From positions 1,550,001 through 1,614,000 of the forward strand of contig NZ_CP027732.1 in the NCBI RefSeq assembly GCF_003852235.1: 64,000 nucleotides of DNA. The letters are read 5' to 3'. Of this stretch, positions 1 to 8,897 are shown one piece after another (the stretch's first letter is position 1; each line of letters starts with the position of its first letter). Below the pieces are notes generated by a model that did no database searches, was not told the DNA's origin, and saw only the letters and a list, made by a program, of their open reading frames with translations. A program made the position numbers and the translations under genes. Origin of the DNA: Pseudomonas sp. R4-35-07 (GTDB lineage Bacteria > Pseudomonadota > Gammaproteobacteria > Pseudomonadales > Pseudomonadaceae).

Positions 1-487
1 CGGGCAGGCGCGACAAGAACCTGCTGGCACCGACATCCGGGTACAGGCCGATACTGATTTCCGGCATGGCCAGACGGCTGGTGGGCGTCACGACACGCAC
101 GGACGCGCTTTGCAGCAGCCCCATGCCGCCGCCCAGCACATAGCCGTGGCCCCAACAGATCAGCGGCTTGGGATAGGTGTGCAGGCGATAATCGAGGCGG
201 TACTCCGCAGCGAAAAACTGCGCGGCCAGGGCGGGCACTTCGCCGGGTTGTTCGCGACAGGCCTGCGCCAGGCTGCGCACTTCGCCACCGGCGCAAAAGG
301 CCTTGGGGCCATTGCCGCGCAGCAATACGCAGACGATGTTCGGGTCCTTGGCCCAGGCATCCAGGCGATCACCCAAGGCCAAAATCATCGGCAGGGACAG
401 GGCGTTGAGGGTCTTTTCCGCGTCCAGGCTGGCGATGCCAATGCGGGCGCCGTCGCTGCCGGTCAGTTCTTCGAAGTGCAGGTTCAT
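1..487 (-). CDS. Enoyl-CoA hydratase/isomerase family protein, probably 3-hydroxyisobutyryl-CoA hydrolase type (3' end outside window)
   Basis: The first 162 codons are present and the gene runs off the left edge of the window. The start is the ATG at 485-487 (MNLHFEELTGSDGARIG). The crotonase fold is recognisable: FCAGGEVRSL forms the first part of the oxyanion hole and GYVLGGGMGLLQ the second, followed by AMPEISIGLYPDVGASRFLS. The extended MPEISIGLYPDVGAS stretch is typical of the 3-hydroxyisobutyryl-CoA hydrolase branch (valine degradation) rather than simple enoyl-CoA hydratases. Family members are about 350-370 residues, so more than half is missing here. It is divergent from ung. The hydrolase assignment is inference; crotonase membership is firm. 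Confidence 0.85.
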   Translation of the reverse strand, partial: MNLHFEELTGSDGARIGIASLDAEKTLNALSLPMILALGDRLDAWAKDPNIVCVLLRGNGPKAFCAGGEVRSLAQACREQPGEVPALAAQFFAAEYRLDYRLHTYPKPLICWGHGYVLGGGMGLLQSASVRVVTPTSRLAMPEISIGLYPDVGASRFLSRLP

Positions 488-623
488 CGTGACCTCAATC
501 GAGAAGGTGAAGGATGAGTATGATCCCTTCGTGGGAAAGCGCCGGTGGTGTGTCAGATCAATTGACAAGCGGGGTCTGCTTTCCTAGGGTTCGCCTCATT
601 CTTTTTTACAAGACAATTCAACT

Positions 624-1316
624 ATGACCGATGGCGACCGTATCAAACTCGAACCCAGCTGGAAACACGCCCTGCGCGATGAGTTCGAGAAGCCCTACAT
701 GGCCCAGTTGCGCGAGTTCCTGCGCCAGGAACATGCGGCCGGTAAAGAGATCTACCCGCCTGGCCCGCTGATTTTCAATGCCCTCAACTCGACGCCGCTG
801 GACAAGGTCAAGGTAGTGATCCTCGGCCAGGACCCGTACCACGGCCCCGGCCAGGCCCACGGCCTGTGCTTTTCGGTGCAACCGGGCGTGCCGGCGCCGC
901 CGTCCCTGGTCAATATCTATAAAGAACTCAAGCGTGACCTGAACATCGACATCCCCAACCACGGCTACCTGCAAAGCTGGGCCGACCAGGGCGTGCTGAT
1001 GCTCAACACCACCATGACTGTGGAACGCGCCAATGCCAATGCCCATGCGGGCAAGGGTTGGCAGTTCTTTACCGACCGGATCATCGAGGTGGTCAGCGAG
1101 CATCAGCCGCATCTGGTGTTTTTGTTGTGGGGCGCCCACGCCCAGAGCAAGCAAAAGCTGATCGATGCCACCAAGCACCTGGTGCTGACCTCGGTGCACC
1201 CGTCACCGTTGTCGGCGTATCGCGGATTTCTGGGCTGCGGGCATTTCAGTCGCACCAACAAGTTTCTTGAGCAGAATGGCGAGGCGCCGATCGAGTGGCG
1301 GTTGCCGCCTGTCTGA
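624..1316 (+). CDS. ung: Uracil-DNA glycosylase (family 1)
   Basis: This 230-residue enzyme excises uracil from DNA, the first step of base-excision repair of deaminated cytosine or misincorporated dUMP. The water-activating motif [18 protein letters not shown] (with the catalytic Asp) lies near residue 70, and the minor-groove intercalation loop [17 protein letters not shown] near residue 192. Length matches family 1 UNG (about 230). It starts with ATG 624, giving [13 protein letters not shown]. It stands alone: the gene on its left is divergent and the one on its right converges 11 bp after the stop. Nothing unusual is seen in the coding sequence. Confidence 0.98.
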   Translation: MTDGDRIKLEPSWKHALRDEFEKPYMAQLREFLRQEHAAGKEIYPPGPLIFNALNSTPLDKVKVVILGQDPYHGPGQAHGLCFSVQPGVPAPPSLVNIYKELKRDLNIDIPNHGYLQSWADQGVLMLNTTMTVERANANAHAGKGWQFFTDRIIEVVSEHQPHLVFLLWGAHAQSKQKLIDATKHLVLTSVHPSPLSAYRGFLGCGHFSRTNKFLEQNGEAPIEWRLPPV

Positions 1317-1327
1317 CCCGTGCGTTG

Positions 1328-2260
1328 CTATAGCCTGACCATGCATATCGTTTGGTTTTGAATATCAGCGACATACAGATTGCGGCCATCCGGAGCCACC
1401 ACAATACCTCGCAGACTGCCGAAACCTGCGATCGTGCCGACCATGCGTTCAAGCCGGGTGTCATAAATGCTGATGTGTCCTCTCTCAGTGATATAGGCCA
1501 TCTCGCTGAGGGGGCTGAATGCTATGCCCCAGGGCTCGTTGAGGCCGCTGATGTACTTGCTGACTTCAGGAATCAAGGCGTCGCCGATAGTCAAGCGGCC
1601 CTCGTCGCGGTGAGTGATGTAAATGCGCGGATAGCGTGGGCTATGACCGATCGAGGTAGGACTGCCTGCGGCGATGGCGAGCTGCCTGACGATCGGCTCG
1701 GTTCCAAGGTTGACGATGCTCCAGCCCGCTAAATCCGACACAACGTAAGCGCGAGTGTCGTCATGGGGCGCCACTATCACTTCCTTAGCGTAACGCACAG
1801 ATGTTTCGGTTACGCGTTGGTGGTCGCTGGTGTCAATGGTTACCAACTCTGAAGCCCCGTAATCAGCGACGTAGAGCCGGGTGCCGGTTGAGTTCAAAGC
1901 CATGCCATTAACCGTCGTAAACCCCGTGACTCTTGCGATGACGCTGTTACTCACGGTTTCGATAACGGTAATCGGGTTTCCCGATGCGGCGCTGTTGTCA
2001 CTCACGTAAATGCGCGAACCTGCCGGGTTGATTGCCAGCCATATCGGGGAGCCGAGATTTTCTACCGTCTGTATGACGCTAAGTGGCTGGGTATCTAGAA
2101 CGGTGAGGGATCCCGATGCTGTGGCGCTTGCCACATAAAGGCGTGTTCCTGCACGGTTCATTACCAGGCGATTGGGAGAGCCCGGTACTGCGATGGTTTG
2201 CACAATTTGTGCAGGTGCACCGGCATCGCCAGGAGGGCTTTGAATAGGTTCTTCCATCAT
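1328..2260 (-). CDS. YVTN/YncE-type beta-propeller protein of unknown function
   Basis: The 310-residue product consists of repeated blades of the form NRAGTRLYVAS, NPAGSRIYVSDNS, NSTGTRLYVADYG and APDGRNLYVAD, each about 40 residues, the signature of the YncE/YVTN seven-bladed propeller family. Such proteins often bind ligands or act as scaffolds, but no catalytic residues can be named. I chose ATG 2260 (MMEEPIQ) because GGGAG lies 5 bp upstream; a longer reading from 2314 is open but has a poorer start. No signal peptide or transmembrane segment is visible. The DNA is less GC-rich and its codons less biased than in the neighbours, suggesting an accessory gene. It converges on ung. Confidence 0.7.
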   Translation of the reverse strand: MMEEPIQSPPGDAGAPAQIVQTIAVPGSPNRLVMNRAGTRLYVASATASGSLTVLDTQPLSVIQTVENLGSPIWLAINPAGSRIYVSDNSAASGNPITVIETVSNSVIARVTGFTTVNGMALNSTGTRLYVADYGASELVTIDTSDHQRVTETSVRYAKEVIVAPHDDTRAYVVSDLAGWSIVNLGTEPIVRQLAIAAGSPTSIGHSPRYPRIYITHRDEGRLTIGDALIPEVSKYISGLNEPWGIAFSPLSEMAYITERGHISIYDTRLERMVGTIAGFGSLRGIVVAPDGRNLYVADIQNQTICMVRL

Positions 2261-2402
2261 GTGCACTCCCAGGGGTTCACAGGCTGCAGGTAGGAGCCCT
2301 GCCCCGGAATTCATGCGCTCTGTGGTTGAGAATGCCTAGCTGTGAGAAATGACAGTCCAGATGAACGGTCACGAAACCTGGCAAGCACTACAAGCTACTT
2401 GT

Positions 2403-3431
2403 TCAAAGCTGACGATTCCAGTACCGGAACAACGGCTCCGCCAGGAACAGCACAAACAACAAACGCATCACCTGCATCGCTGTCACCAACGGCACCGACA
2501 ATTGCAAGGTTTCAGCCGTAAGGCTCATCTCCGCAATACCGCCGGGCATCATGCCCAGGGTCAGGGAGCGCAGGTCCAAGTGAGTCACGGCGCTCAAGCC
2601 CACCGCCGCCAATGTCGCCAGTGCCATGGTCAGGGCGGTGCCGATCAACGTGCGACCCATAAAGGATGGAGCCCTGCGAAAGAACTGTCGGTTGAAGTGG
2701 CAGCCCAACCCGCTGCCGATCAACCACTGGCCAATCTGACTGCCACCGTCGGGCAAACCAATATGTAGGTCCCACACAACACTGGCAGTCGCACTCACCA
2801 GCAACGGGCCGAACAGCCAAGGGTTCGGCTGGTGCAAACGCTGCCAGCCCCAGGCCACCAGAGCCCCCATCGGAAACAGCAACGCCAGCCACAGCCAACT
2901 AACGGGTGCCGGATGAAACTGCGGCGCGCCACCGCCCAGCAAATACTTGAAGATCGCCGGCACGCACAGCACCACTACCAGCACGCGCAAACTCTGCCCC
3001 GCCGCAACCCGGCTGAGCACCGCACCATTGCGCGCGCCGAGGTTGACCATCTCCCCGGAGCCGCCCGGCATGCTGGAGAAAAACGCGGTGGCGCGATCTT
3101 CGCCACTGCGGCGCATCAACCACACCCCGACCACGCTCGACAGGCTAGTGACCAATGCGCCGAAAAAAATCAGCCCGAAGTGGCTCATCACCTGTTCGAT
3201 CACTACCGGCGTGAAGTGCAGGCCGATGCCGATGCCCACTACCCATTGGCCGCATTTGCGCCCGCCGGGAATTTCCGCCAATTGCCAGGGCGTGAGGCAG
3301 CGCACCAGGATGATCGCCAGCAACGAGCCGACCATATAGGGCAAAGGCCAGCCGACGAGGCTGGCCAGGTAACCGCCGGCCAGGCCGACCAGCGGTGTTC
3401 CCCACCATTGCTTGAAAGTGACCTCAGACAT
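2403..3431 (-). CDS. AbrB-family (COG3180) polytopic membrane protein, last gene of the tct operon
   Basis: This 342-residue, strongly hydrophobic protein has about 9-10 membrane segments and two internally similar halves, each with a Gly-rich stretch (SSMPGGSGEMVNLG; GMMPGGIAEMSLTAE). This is the AbrB/YgjA-like integral membrane family, often mislabelled ammonia monooxygenase or AbrB regulator; its biochemical role is not established. The start is ATG 3431 (MSEVTFKQWW), overlapping the last codons of tctA by 8 bp, so translation is probably coupled. Its constant place behind tctA suggests a role in tricarboxylate handling, for example as an accessory permease, but that is inference. Confidence 0.8.
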   Translation of the reverse strand: MSEVTFKQWWGTPLVGLAGGYLASLVGWPLPYMVGSLLAIILVRCLTPWQLAEIPGGRKCGQWVVGIGIGLHFTPVVIEQVMSHFGLIFFGALVTSLSSVVGVWLMRRSGEDRATAFFSSMPGGSGEMVNLGARNGAVLSRVAAGQSLRVLVVVLCVPAIFKYLLGGGAPQFHPAPVSWLWLALLFPMGALVAWGWQRLHQPNPWLFGPLLVSATASVVWDLHIGLPDGGSQIGQWLIGSGLGCHFNRQFFRRAPSFMGRTLIGTALTMALATLAAVGLSAVTHLDLRSLTLGMMPGGIAEMSLTAETLQLSVPLVTAMQVMRLLFVLFLAEPLFRYWNRQL

Positions 3432-4938
3432 CGGCCACGGCACGACGCTGCAAGGCACGTTTGCGGTAGATGCGCACCAGCGGGAACATCAGCATCAGCG
3501 CGGTCAGTACCCAGACGCCGAAGGTAATCGGGCTCGACCACAGGATGTCCAGCGCACCGTTGGAGATCGACAGCGCGCGGCGCAGGTTCTGTTCCATCAG
3601 GCCGCCGAGGATAAAGCCCAGCAATACCGGCGACAGCGGAAAGTCGAGCTTGCGCAGGATGTAGCCGAAGATGCCGATACCGACCATCAGGAACAGGTCG
3701 AACGTGGTGGCATGCACCGCGTACACGCCAATTGCGGTGATGATGGCGATCACCGGCACCAGCGCCCAGTTCGGCACGGCGAGGATACGGGTGAAGATGC
3801 GGATCATCGGGATGTTGAGAATCACCAGCATGATGTTGGCGATAAACAACGACGCGATCAGGCCCCAGACAATGTCCGGTTGCTGTTGGAACAGCAGCGG
3901 GCCGGGCGTGATGTTGTACAGCGACAGGGCGCCGATCATCACGGCCGTGGTGCCCGAACCGGGCACGCCCAGGGTCAGCATCGGCACCAGGGCGCCGCAG
4001 GCGGACGCGCCGATTGCGGTTTCCGGCGCGGCCAGGCCACGCATGTCGCCCTGGCCGAATGTGCCGTTGGCGCCGGCCAGGCGTTTTTCGGTCATGTAGG
4101 CCACGGCAGACGCCAGGGTTGCACCGGCACCCGGCAACACGCCCATGATGAAACCGAGTAAGCCGCAGCGGATGTTAACCACGAAGACCGCACTGGCTTC
4201 CTTGAGGTTGAACATCATCCGTCCGGTGGCTTTGACCGCTTCCTGGCCACGGTGGGTTTTCTCCAGCAGCAGCAGGATCTCGCTGATGGAAAACAGGCCC
4301 AGCACCAACACCACGAACTGAATACCATCGGTGAGGTGGATGTTGTCGCCGGTAAAGCGGTACACGCCGCTGTTGGCATCGATGCCTACCGCCGAGAGGA
4401 ACAGGCCGATCAGCGCCGCCACAAAGGTCTTCAACGGCTTGTCGCCGGCCATGCCGCCCAGGCACACAATCGCGAACACCATCAGTACGAAATATTCCGC
4501 CGGGCCGAAGGCAATCGCCCATTTGGCCAGCAGCGGGGCAAACAGCACCATGCCGCAGGTGGCGATAAAGGCACCGATGAACGAACTCCACGCCGACAAC
4601 GACAGCGCTACGCCGGCCAGGCCTTTGCGGGCCATTGGGTAGCCGTCGAGGGTGGTCATCACGGTGGAGGCTTCGCCCGGAATATTGAGCAGGATCGAGC
4701 TGATACGGCCGCCGTATTCGCAGCCCAGGTACACCGCTGCGAGCAGGATCAACGCCGATTCGGGGGGCAGGCCCAGAGCAAATGCGATGGGGATCAACAA
4801 CGCCACGCCATTGATCGGCCCCAGGCCCGGCAACAGGCCGACCACGGTGCCGATCAGCGTGCCGCACAAGGCGGTCACTAGGTTGTACGGGCTCAGCGCG
4901 ACGCCGAATCCCTGGCCCAAATAGCCAAAAGTATCCAT
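3424..4938 (-). CDS. tctA: Tripartite tricarboxylate transporter, large membrane subunit TctA
   Basis: TctA is the large 12-helix channel subunit of the TTT family, which takes up citrate or related tricarboxylates using the ion gradient and a periplasmic binding protein. The 504-residue product has the family length and the conserved Gly/Pro stretches GLLPGLGPINGVALLIPIAF near residue 30 and GVLPGAGATLASAVAYMTEK in the second half. I chose ATG 4938 (MDTFGYLGQG), which follows the tctB stop by one base; the open frame continues upstream to 4983 but within tctB. It is the third gene of tctC-tctB-tctA-abrB. Confidence 0.95.
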   Translation of the reverse strand: MDTFGYLGQGFGVALSPYNLVTALCGTLIGTVVGLLPGLGPINGVALLIPIAFALGLPPESALILLAAVYLGCEYGGRISSILLNIPGEASTVMTTLDGYPMARKGLAGVALSLSAWSSFIGAFIATCGMVLFAPLLAKWAIAFGPAEYFVLMVFAIVCLGGMAGDKPLKTFVAALIGLFLSAVGIDANSGVYRFTGDNIHLTDGIQFVVLVLGLFSISEILLLLEKTHRGQEAVKATGRMMFNLKEASAVFVVNIRCGLLGFIMGVLPGAGATLASAVAYMTEKRLAGANGTFGQGDMRGLAAPETAIGASACGALVPMLTLGVPGSGTTAVMIGALSLYNITPGPLLFQQQPDIVWGLIASLFIANIMLVILNIPMIRIFTRILAVPNWALVPVIAIITAIGVYAVHATTFDLFLMVGIGIFGYILRKLDFPLSPVLLGFILGGLMEQNLRRALSISNGALDILWSSPITFGVWVLTALMLMFPLVRIYRKRALQRRAVADV

Positions 4939-4939
4939 A

Positions 4940-5398
4940 TCAGTTCTCCAGTACGTCGAGCAGGCCGAGGGGCAGCGGCACATCCATGGCTTTGTCGAAC
5001 AGCAGGTACAAGCCGATGGCCATCAGGCCGACGATCACTACGCTGGGCATCCAGCGCCCGCCATACAGGCGCGCCATCGGGATGCCGATCAGCAAGCTGC
5101 TGAGAATGAAACCCAACGATTCGAAGGTGGCGGCGAACACGATCAGCAGCGCTACGCAAATGCCGATCTTGACCAGTGTGTCGCGGTCCAGCGCCGGGTC
5201 TTCTTCGGTGTGTTGGGTGGGTTGCGGGCGAAACAGCATGTAGATCAGCGCCAGGCTCATCAGCCCGAGCATCAGCAGCGGAAAGGCGCGAGGCCCGACC
5301 GGCTCGTAGGAAAACGCCGCCTGATACGGCCAGGCCATCAGGGCGAGGCCGGCGCAGGCCAGCAACAGCACGGCGGCGAAAATGCGTTGTAAGAGCAT
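4940..5398 (-). CDS. tctB: Tripartite tricarboxylate transporter, small membrane subunit TctB
   Basis: The 152-residue product has four predicted membrane helices (an N-terminal one beginning LLQRIFAAVLLLACAGLALM, then PLLMLGLMSLALIYMLF, and two in the C-terminal half), which is the standard TctB architecture. The start at 5398 (MLLQRIF) is supported by an AGGAG ribosome-binding site about 6 bp upstream; a start at 5416 lacks one. It lies 60 bp downstream of tctC and directly precedes tctA. Its partner is TctA, with which it forms the membrane complex. Confidence 0.93.
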   Translation of the reverse strand: MLLQRIFAAVLLLACAGLALMAWPYQAAFSYEPVGPRAFPLLMLGLMSLALIYMLFRPQPTQHTEEDPALDRDTLVKIGICVALLIVFAATFESLGFILSSLLIGIPMARLYGGRWMPSVVIVGLMAIGLYLLFDKAMDVPLPLGLLDVLEN

Positions 5399-5458
5399 GG
5401 TGAACTCCTGGGCCACACCGCGTATTTAAACGGGCGTGGCCGCGCGAAAGCGGGGCGT

Positions 5459-6442
5459 TTACTGGATCAGGCCGAACTCTTTGGCCAGCACTTTGTAGTC
5501 AGCCACCTGTTTTTTCACGTAGGTGTCCAGTTCCGGGCCGGTCATGGCGAACGGGAACAGCTCGCGCTGGTCACGCAGCTTGGCGAACTCGTCGGAAGCC
5601 AGCAGTTTGTCGAAGGCATCCTTCCACCAGGCGTAGTCGGCATCGCTGACTTTTGGCCCGAGGTAGAAGCCGCGCACCACTGGCCAGACGATGTCATAGC
5701 CTTGCTCTTTGGCGGTCGGGATGTTCTTCATTTCCGGCTCGTCCAGGCGCTGCTCGGAGAACACCGCCAGCAGGCGCATGTCACCGCTGAGGATGTGTGG
5801 CATGGAGTCGGAAATATCGGTACTGCCCACCTGAATGTGGCCACCGAGCAACGCGGTAGCGATTTCGCCGCCGCCTTCCAGCGCGACGTAACGCAGCTCG
5901 CGCGGATTGATCCCGGCGGCCTTGGCGATCAGGGCGGTTTGCATCCAGTCCTGGCTGCCCACTGTGCCGCCGGAACCTATCACTACGCTGCCTGGATCTT
6001 TCTTCAAGGCTTTTACGAGATCGTCGAGGGTCTTGTAGGGCGAATCACTTTTCACCGCGATGGCGCCGTAGCTGGTGCCCACCGCGGCGAGCCAGCGCAC
6101 GGCGCTTTCATCGAAGCGACCGAACTTGCCCTGGGCCAGGTTCAGCAATGAACCGCTGGACCAGGCTACCAGGGTACCTCCATCCGCAGGGCGCTGAGCG
6201 ACCACCGCGTTGTAGGCCACTGCGCCCACGCCGCCTGGCATGTAGGTCACGCGCATCGGCTTGCTCAGCAGTTTCTGGTTGACCAGCGCGCTTTGTGCCA
6301 GCTTGCAGGTCAGGTCAAAACCACCGCCCGGGGAAGCCGGGGCGATGCATTCAGGGCGCTTGGGTTCGTCGGCGGCCAGCAGTTGGCCGGCAAACAGCAT
6401 GCAGCCGGCGGTAATGGCAACTTTACGCAGTGAAAGGGTCAT
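5459..6442 (-). CDS. tctC: Tricarboxylate-binding periplasmic protein TctC (Bug family)
   Basis: This is the 327-residue solute-binding component of the TTT system. An N-terminal signal peptide (hydrophobic ITAGCMLFAGQLLA, cleavage probably after LLAADE) targets it to the periplasm. The body shows the Bug-type features ECIAPASPGGGFDLTCKL (ligand-binding Pro/Gly loop) and VVIGSGGTVGSQDWMQ. Bug proteins bind carboxylates through a water-mediated pincer; the exact ligand (citrate, tricarballylate or other) cannot be read from sequence. It is the first gene of the operon and is transcribed divergently from tctD across 399 bp of regulatory DNA. Confidence 0.93.
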   Translation of the reverse strand: MTLSLRKVAITAGCMLFAGQLLAADEPKRPECIAPASPGGGFDLTCKLAQSALVNQKLLSKPMRVTYMPGGVGAVAYNAVVAQRPADGGTLVAWSSGSLLNLAQGKFGRFDESAVRWLAAVGTSYGAIAVKSDSPYKTLDDLVKALKKDPGSVVIGSGGTVGSQDWMQTALIAKAAGINPRELRYVALEGGGEIATALLGGHIQVGSTDISDSMPHILSGDMRLLAVFSEQRLDEPEMKNIPTAKEQGYDIVWPVVRGFYLGPKVSDADYAWWKDAFDKLLASDEFAKLRDQRELFPFAMTGPELDTYVKKQVADYKVLAKEFGLIQ

Positions 6443-6641
6443 GGTGATCTCCGTATTTTTGTTATGAGTGGCTTAGCCGCGTGCGATGCTGTGCCTGGCG
6501 TTGCGCGAGCGCACGGCCACCGTCTTCGAAGACGGCCAGGGCAGAGTGGTGTGAGTAAGGTGGGAATTTCTTGCAGGCGGGCGAGCCTGGGGCTGTGTCG
6601 ACAGCATCGTGGTGCACTCCGTTATTGTTCTTATTTTGGCG

Positions 6642-6665
6642 AAAACGCTTCGAGGCGTTTTTCGG
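6642..6665 (+). terminator. Small hairpin with T-run in the tctC/tctD intergenic region
   Basis: AAAACGC and GCGTTTT form a 7-bp stem around a short loop, followed by further Ts. It looks like a weak intrinsic terminator. No annotated gene ends just before it, so it might end a short untranslated transcript; this is uncertain. Confidence 0.35.
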
Positions 6666-6726
6666 GCGCTACGGGTGAGGTAGCTCGGCGGGCGTAACCA
6701 CCGTGACTGGATCCTAAAGGGCGAAG

Positions 6727-6754
6727 CTTTCACTAACCTTTCAGTTGCCTTTCA
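6727..6754 (+). promoter_or_regulatory. Candidate TctD operator: three CTTTCA repeats with 11-bp period
   Basis: CTTTCA occurs at 6727, 6738 and 6749, exactly 11 bp apart, about 90 bp before the tctD start codon. OmpR/PhoB-type response regulators bind direct repeats with 10-11 bp spacing as head-to-tail dimers, so this is a good candidate site for autoregulation by TctD and control of tctCBA. Binding itself is inferred. Confidence 0.5.
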
Positions 6755-6841
6755 ATGTTTTCGGGCTTCACAGGGCAGGTTGCGCCTGTAAACTGCCCGC
6801 CAAAGCGTGGCGTCGACCACGTCTGCACGAGGTAAAAATTC

Positions 6842-7513
6842 ATGCGTGTCCTTCTGGTTGAAGACCATTTGCAACTCGCCGAAAGTGTCGCCCAAGCGCT
6901 CAAGAGCATAGGGTTGACCGTCGACGTGTTGCATGATGGCGTGGCTGCGGACCTGGCGTTGAGCAGCGAGGAATACGCGGCGGCGATCCTCGATGTGGGG
7001 CTGCCGCGCATGGATGGTTTCGAAGTGTTGGCACGCTTGCGCGCCCGAGGAAAAAATTTGCCGGTGTTGATGCTCACGGCACGCAGCGATGTAAAGGACC
7101 GCGTGCATGGCTTGAACCTGGGCGCCGACGATTACCTCGCCAAACCGTTTGAACTTACGGAACTGGAGGCGCGGGTCAAGGCGCTGCTACGACGCAGCGT
7201 ATTGGGCGGCGAGCGCCAGCAGGCGTGCGGCGTGCTGGTGTATGACCTCGATACTCGGCGTTTCACGGTCGGTGGCGAACTGCTGACGCTGACCTCGCGC
7301 GAGCAAGCGGTGCTCGAGGCGCTCATCGCCCGGCCTGGCCGCGTGATGAGCAAGGAGCAACTGGCCTCCCAGGTGTTCGGTCTCGACGAAGAAGCCAGCC
7401 CGGACGCTATCGAGATTTATGTGCACCGCCTGCGCAAGAAACTCGACGGCCAGCCTATCGCCATTGTCACCTTCCGTGGCCTTGGCTACCTGCTGGAAGC
7501 CCGCGATGCATAA
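6842..7513 (+). CDS. tctD: Two-component response regulator TctD (OmpR family)
   Basis: A 223-residue OmpR-type regulator. The receiver domain (about 1-115) has the acidic pair E7/D8, phospho-acceptor D51 in AILDVGLPRMDGFEVL, the switch Thr in MLTARS and the Lys in LAKPFE. The C-terminal winged helix (about 125-220) contains LTSREQAVLEALIARPGR and IEIYVHRLRKKL. It is expected to activate the adjacent tctCBA operon in response to external tricarboxylate through TctE. The tctE start overlaps its 3' end by 8 bp, so the two are translationally coupled. Confidence 0.95.
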   Translation: MRVLLVEDHLQLAESVAQALKSIGLTVDVLHDGVAADLALSSEEYAAAILDVGLPRMDGFEVLARLRARGKNLPVLMLTARSDVKDRVHGLNLGADDYLAKPFELTELEARVKALLRRSVLGGERQQACGVLVYDLDTRRFTVGGELLTLTSREQAVLEALIARPGRVMSKEQLASQVFGLDEEASPDAIEIYVHRLRKKLDGQPIAIVTFRGLGYLLEARDA

Positions 7514-8897
7514 GCCCAGCAGCCTGCGCTGGCGCCTGCTGTGGAACCTCGCGCTGTTGCTGGTGCTGCTGATGTTCGCCAGCGGCATGAGTGCCTACTG
7601 GAACGGGCGTGAAGCGGCCGACACCGCCTATGACCGCACGCTGCTGGCCTCGGCGCGCACCATTGCCGCCGGCTTGACCCAGGTGGACGGCACGCTCAGT
7701 GCCAACGTGCCCTACGTGGCTCTGGACACCTTTGCCTACGACAGCGCCGGGCGTATCTATTACCAGGTCAACGACATCAACCAGAAGCTGATATCGGGTT
7801 ATGAAAACCTTCCCGGCCCGCCGCCCGGCACCCCGCGTACTGACGATTACCCGGCCTTGGCGCGGTTCTACGACGCCGTGTATCAGGGCCAGCCGGTGCG
7901 CGTGGTGAGCCTGCTCAAGGCTGTTTCCGAGCCGAACATGAATGGCATGGCGGAGATCCGTGTCGCAGAAACTGACGAAGCCCGGGTCGCCATGGCCCGC
8001 AGCCTGATGGCCGACACCTTGTTGCGCCTGGGCATGCTGGCTATTGGCGCGCTGTTGCTGGTGTGGTTTGCCGTCAGCGCGGCGCTGCGCCCGCTGGAGC
8101 GCCTGCGCACGGCGGTGGAAGAACGCCAGCCCGATGACCTGCGGCCCTTGCCGCTGGTAGAGGTGCAGGATGAGTTCGGCCCGCTGGTGCGTTCCCTCAA
8201 CCATTTCACCGAACGCTTGCGCGGCCAGTTCGAACGCCAGGCGCAGTTCATTGCCGACGCCGCCCACGAGTTGCGTACGCCGCTGGCCGCGCTCAAGGCC
8301 CGCCTGGAACTGGGCCTGCGCGCCGAAGACCCGGCCACGTGGCGCACCACCCTGGAAACTGCCGCCCAGGGCACCGACCGTCTCACGCACCTGGCTAATC
8401 AGCTGCTGTCCCTGGCCCGCATTGAAAACGGCGCGAGGGCCATTGCCGAAGGCGGCGCGCAGTTGCTCGACCTCAGCCAATTGGCCCGAGAGCTGGGCAT
8501 GGCCATGGCGCCATTGGCCCACGCGCGAGGCGTTGCCTTGGCGCTGGAAGCAGACGAGCCGGTGTGGCTGCGCGGCGAACCGACGCTGCTCAATGAGTTG
8601 CTGAGCAACCTGGTGGACAATGCGCTGGCGCACACGCCACCGGGCGGCAACGTGATTTTGCGGGTGACGGCGCCAGCAGTGCTCGAAGTCGAAGACGACG
8701 GCCCGGGTATCCCGCTGGATGAGCGGGATCGGGTATTTGAGCGATTTTATCGGCGCAGCCAGCAGGGTATGGGGTCGGGCCTGGGGCTGGCGATTGTCGG
8801 GGAGATCTGCCGTGCGCACCTGGCGCAGATCAGCCTGCACGATGGCGAATCGGTGGGGTTGAAAGTGCGCGTGAGTTTTATCGCCGGGGATCAGTAG
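7506..8897 (+). CDS. tctE: Sensor histidine kinase TctE
   Basis: A 463-residue membrane-bound kinase. Segment 1 (ALLLVLLMFASGMSAYW) and segment 2 (LLRLGMLAIGALLLVWFAV) flank a periplasmic sensor domain of about 130 residues (2CSK_N type); a HAMP-like linker follows. The H-box is IADAAHELRTPLAAL; the ATPase domain has the N box LVDNALAHTPPGG, the G1 box VEDDGPGIP and the G2 box GSGLGLAIV. It phosphorylates TctD. The start at 7506 (MHKPSSLRWR) was chosen because it overlaps the tctD stop and keeps the first helix at the N-terminus. Its 3' end overlaps the convergent HDOD gene by 7 bp. Confidence 0.94.
   Translation: MHKPSSLRWRLLWNLALLLVLLMFASGMSAYWNGREAADTAYDRTLLASARTIAAGLTQVDGTLSANVPYVALDTFAYDSAGRIYYQVNDINQKLISGYENLPGPPPGTPRTDDYPALARFYDAVYQGQPVRVVSLLKAVSEPNMNGMAEIRVAETDEARVAMARSLMADTLLRLGMLAIGALLLVWFAVSAALRPLERLRTAVEERQPDDLRPLPLVEVQDEFGPLVRSLNHFTERLRGQFERQAQFIADAAHELRTPLAALKARLELGLRAEDPATWRTTLETAAQGTDRLTHLANQLLSLARIENGARAIAEGGAQLLDLSQLARELGMAMAPLAHARGVALALEADEPVWLRGEPTLLNELLSNLVDNALAHTPPGGNVILRVTAPAVLEVEDDGPGIPLDERDRVFERFYRRSQQGMGSGLGLAIVGEICRAHLAQISLHDGESVGLKVRVSFIAGDQ

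Larger units (their letters stand above)
6443..6841. promoter_or_regulatory. Divergent tctC/tctD regulatory region
   Basis: These 399 bp without a gene separate the divergent tctC and tctD starts and must hold both promoters. Two structures are visible: a small hairpin with a T-run at 6642-6665, and three CTTTCA direct repeats at 6727-6754. Both are listed separately. No OpdH-type porin gene is present here, unlike the arrangement I recall for P. aeruginosa. Confidence 0.6.
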
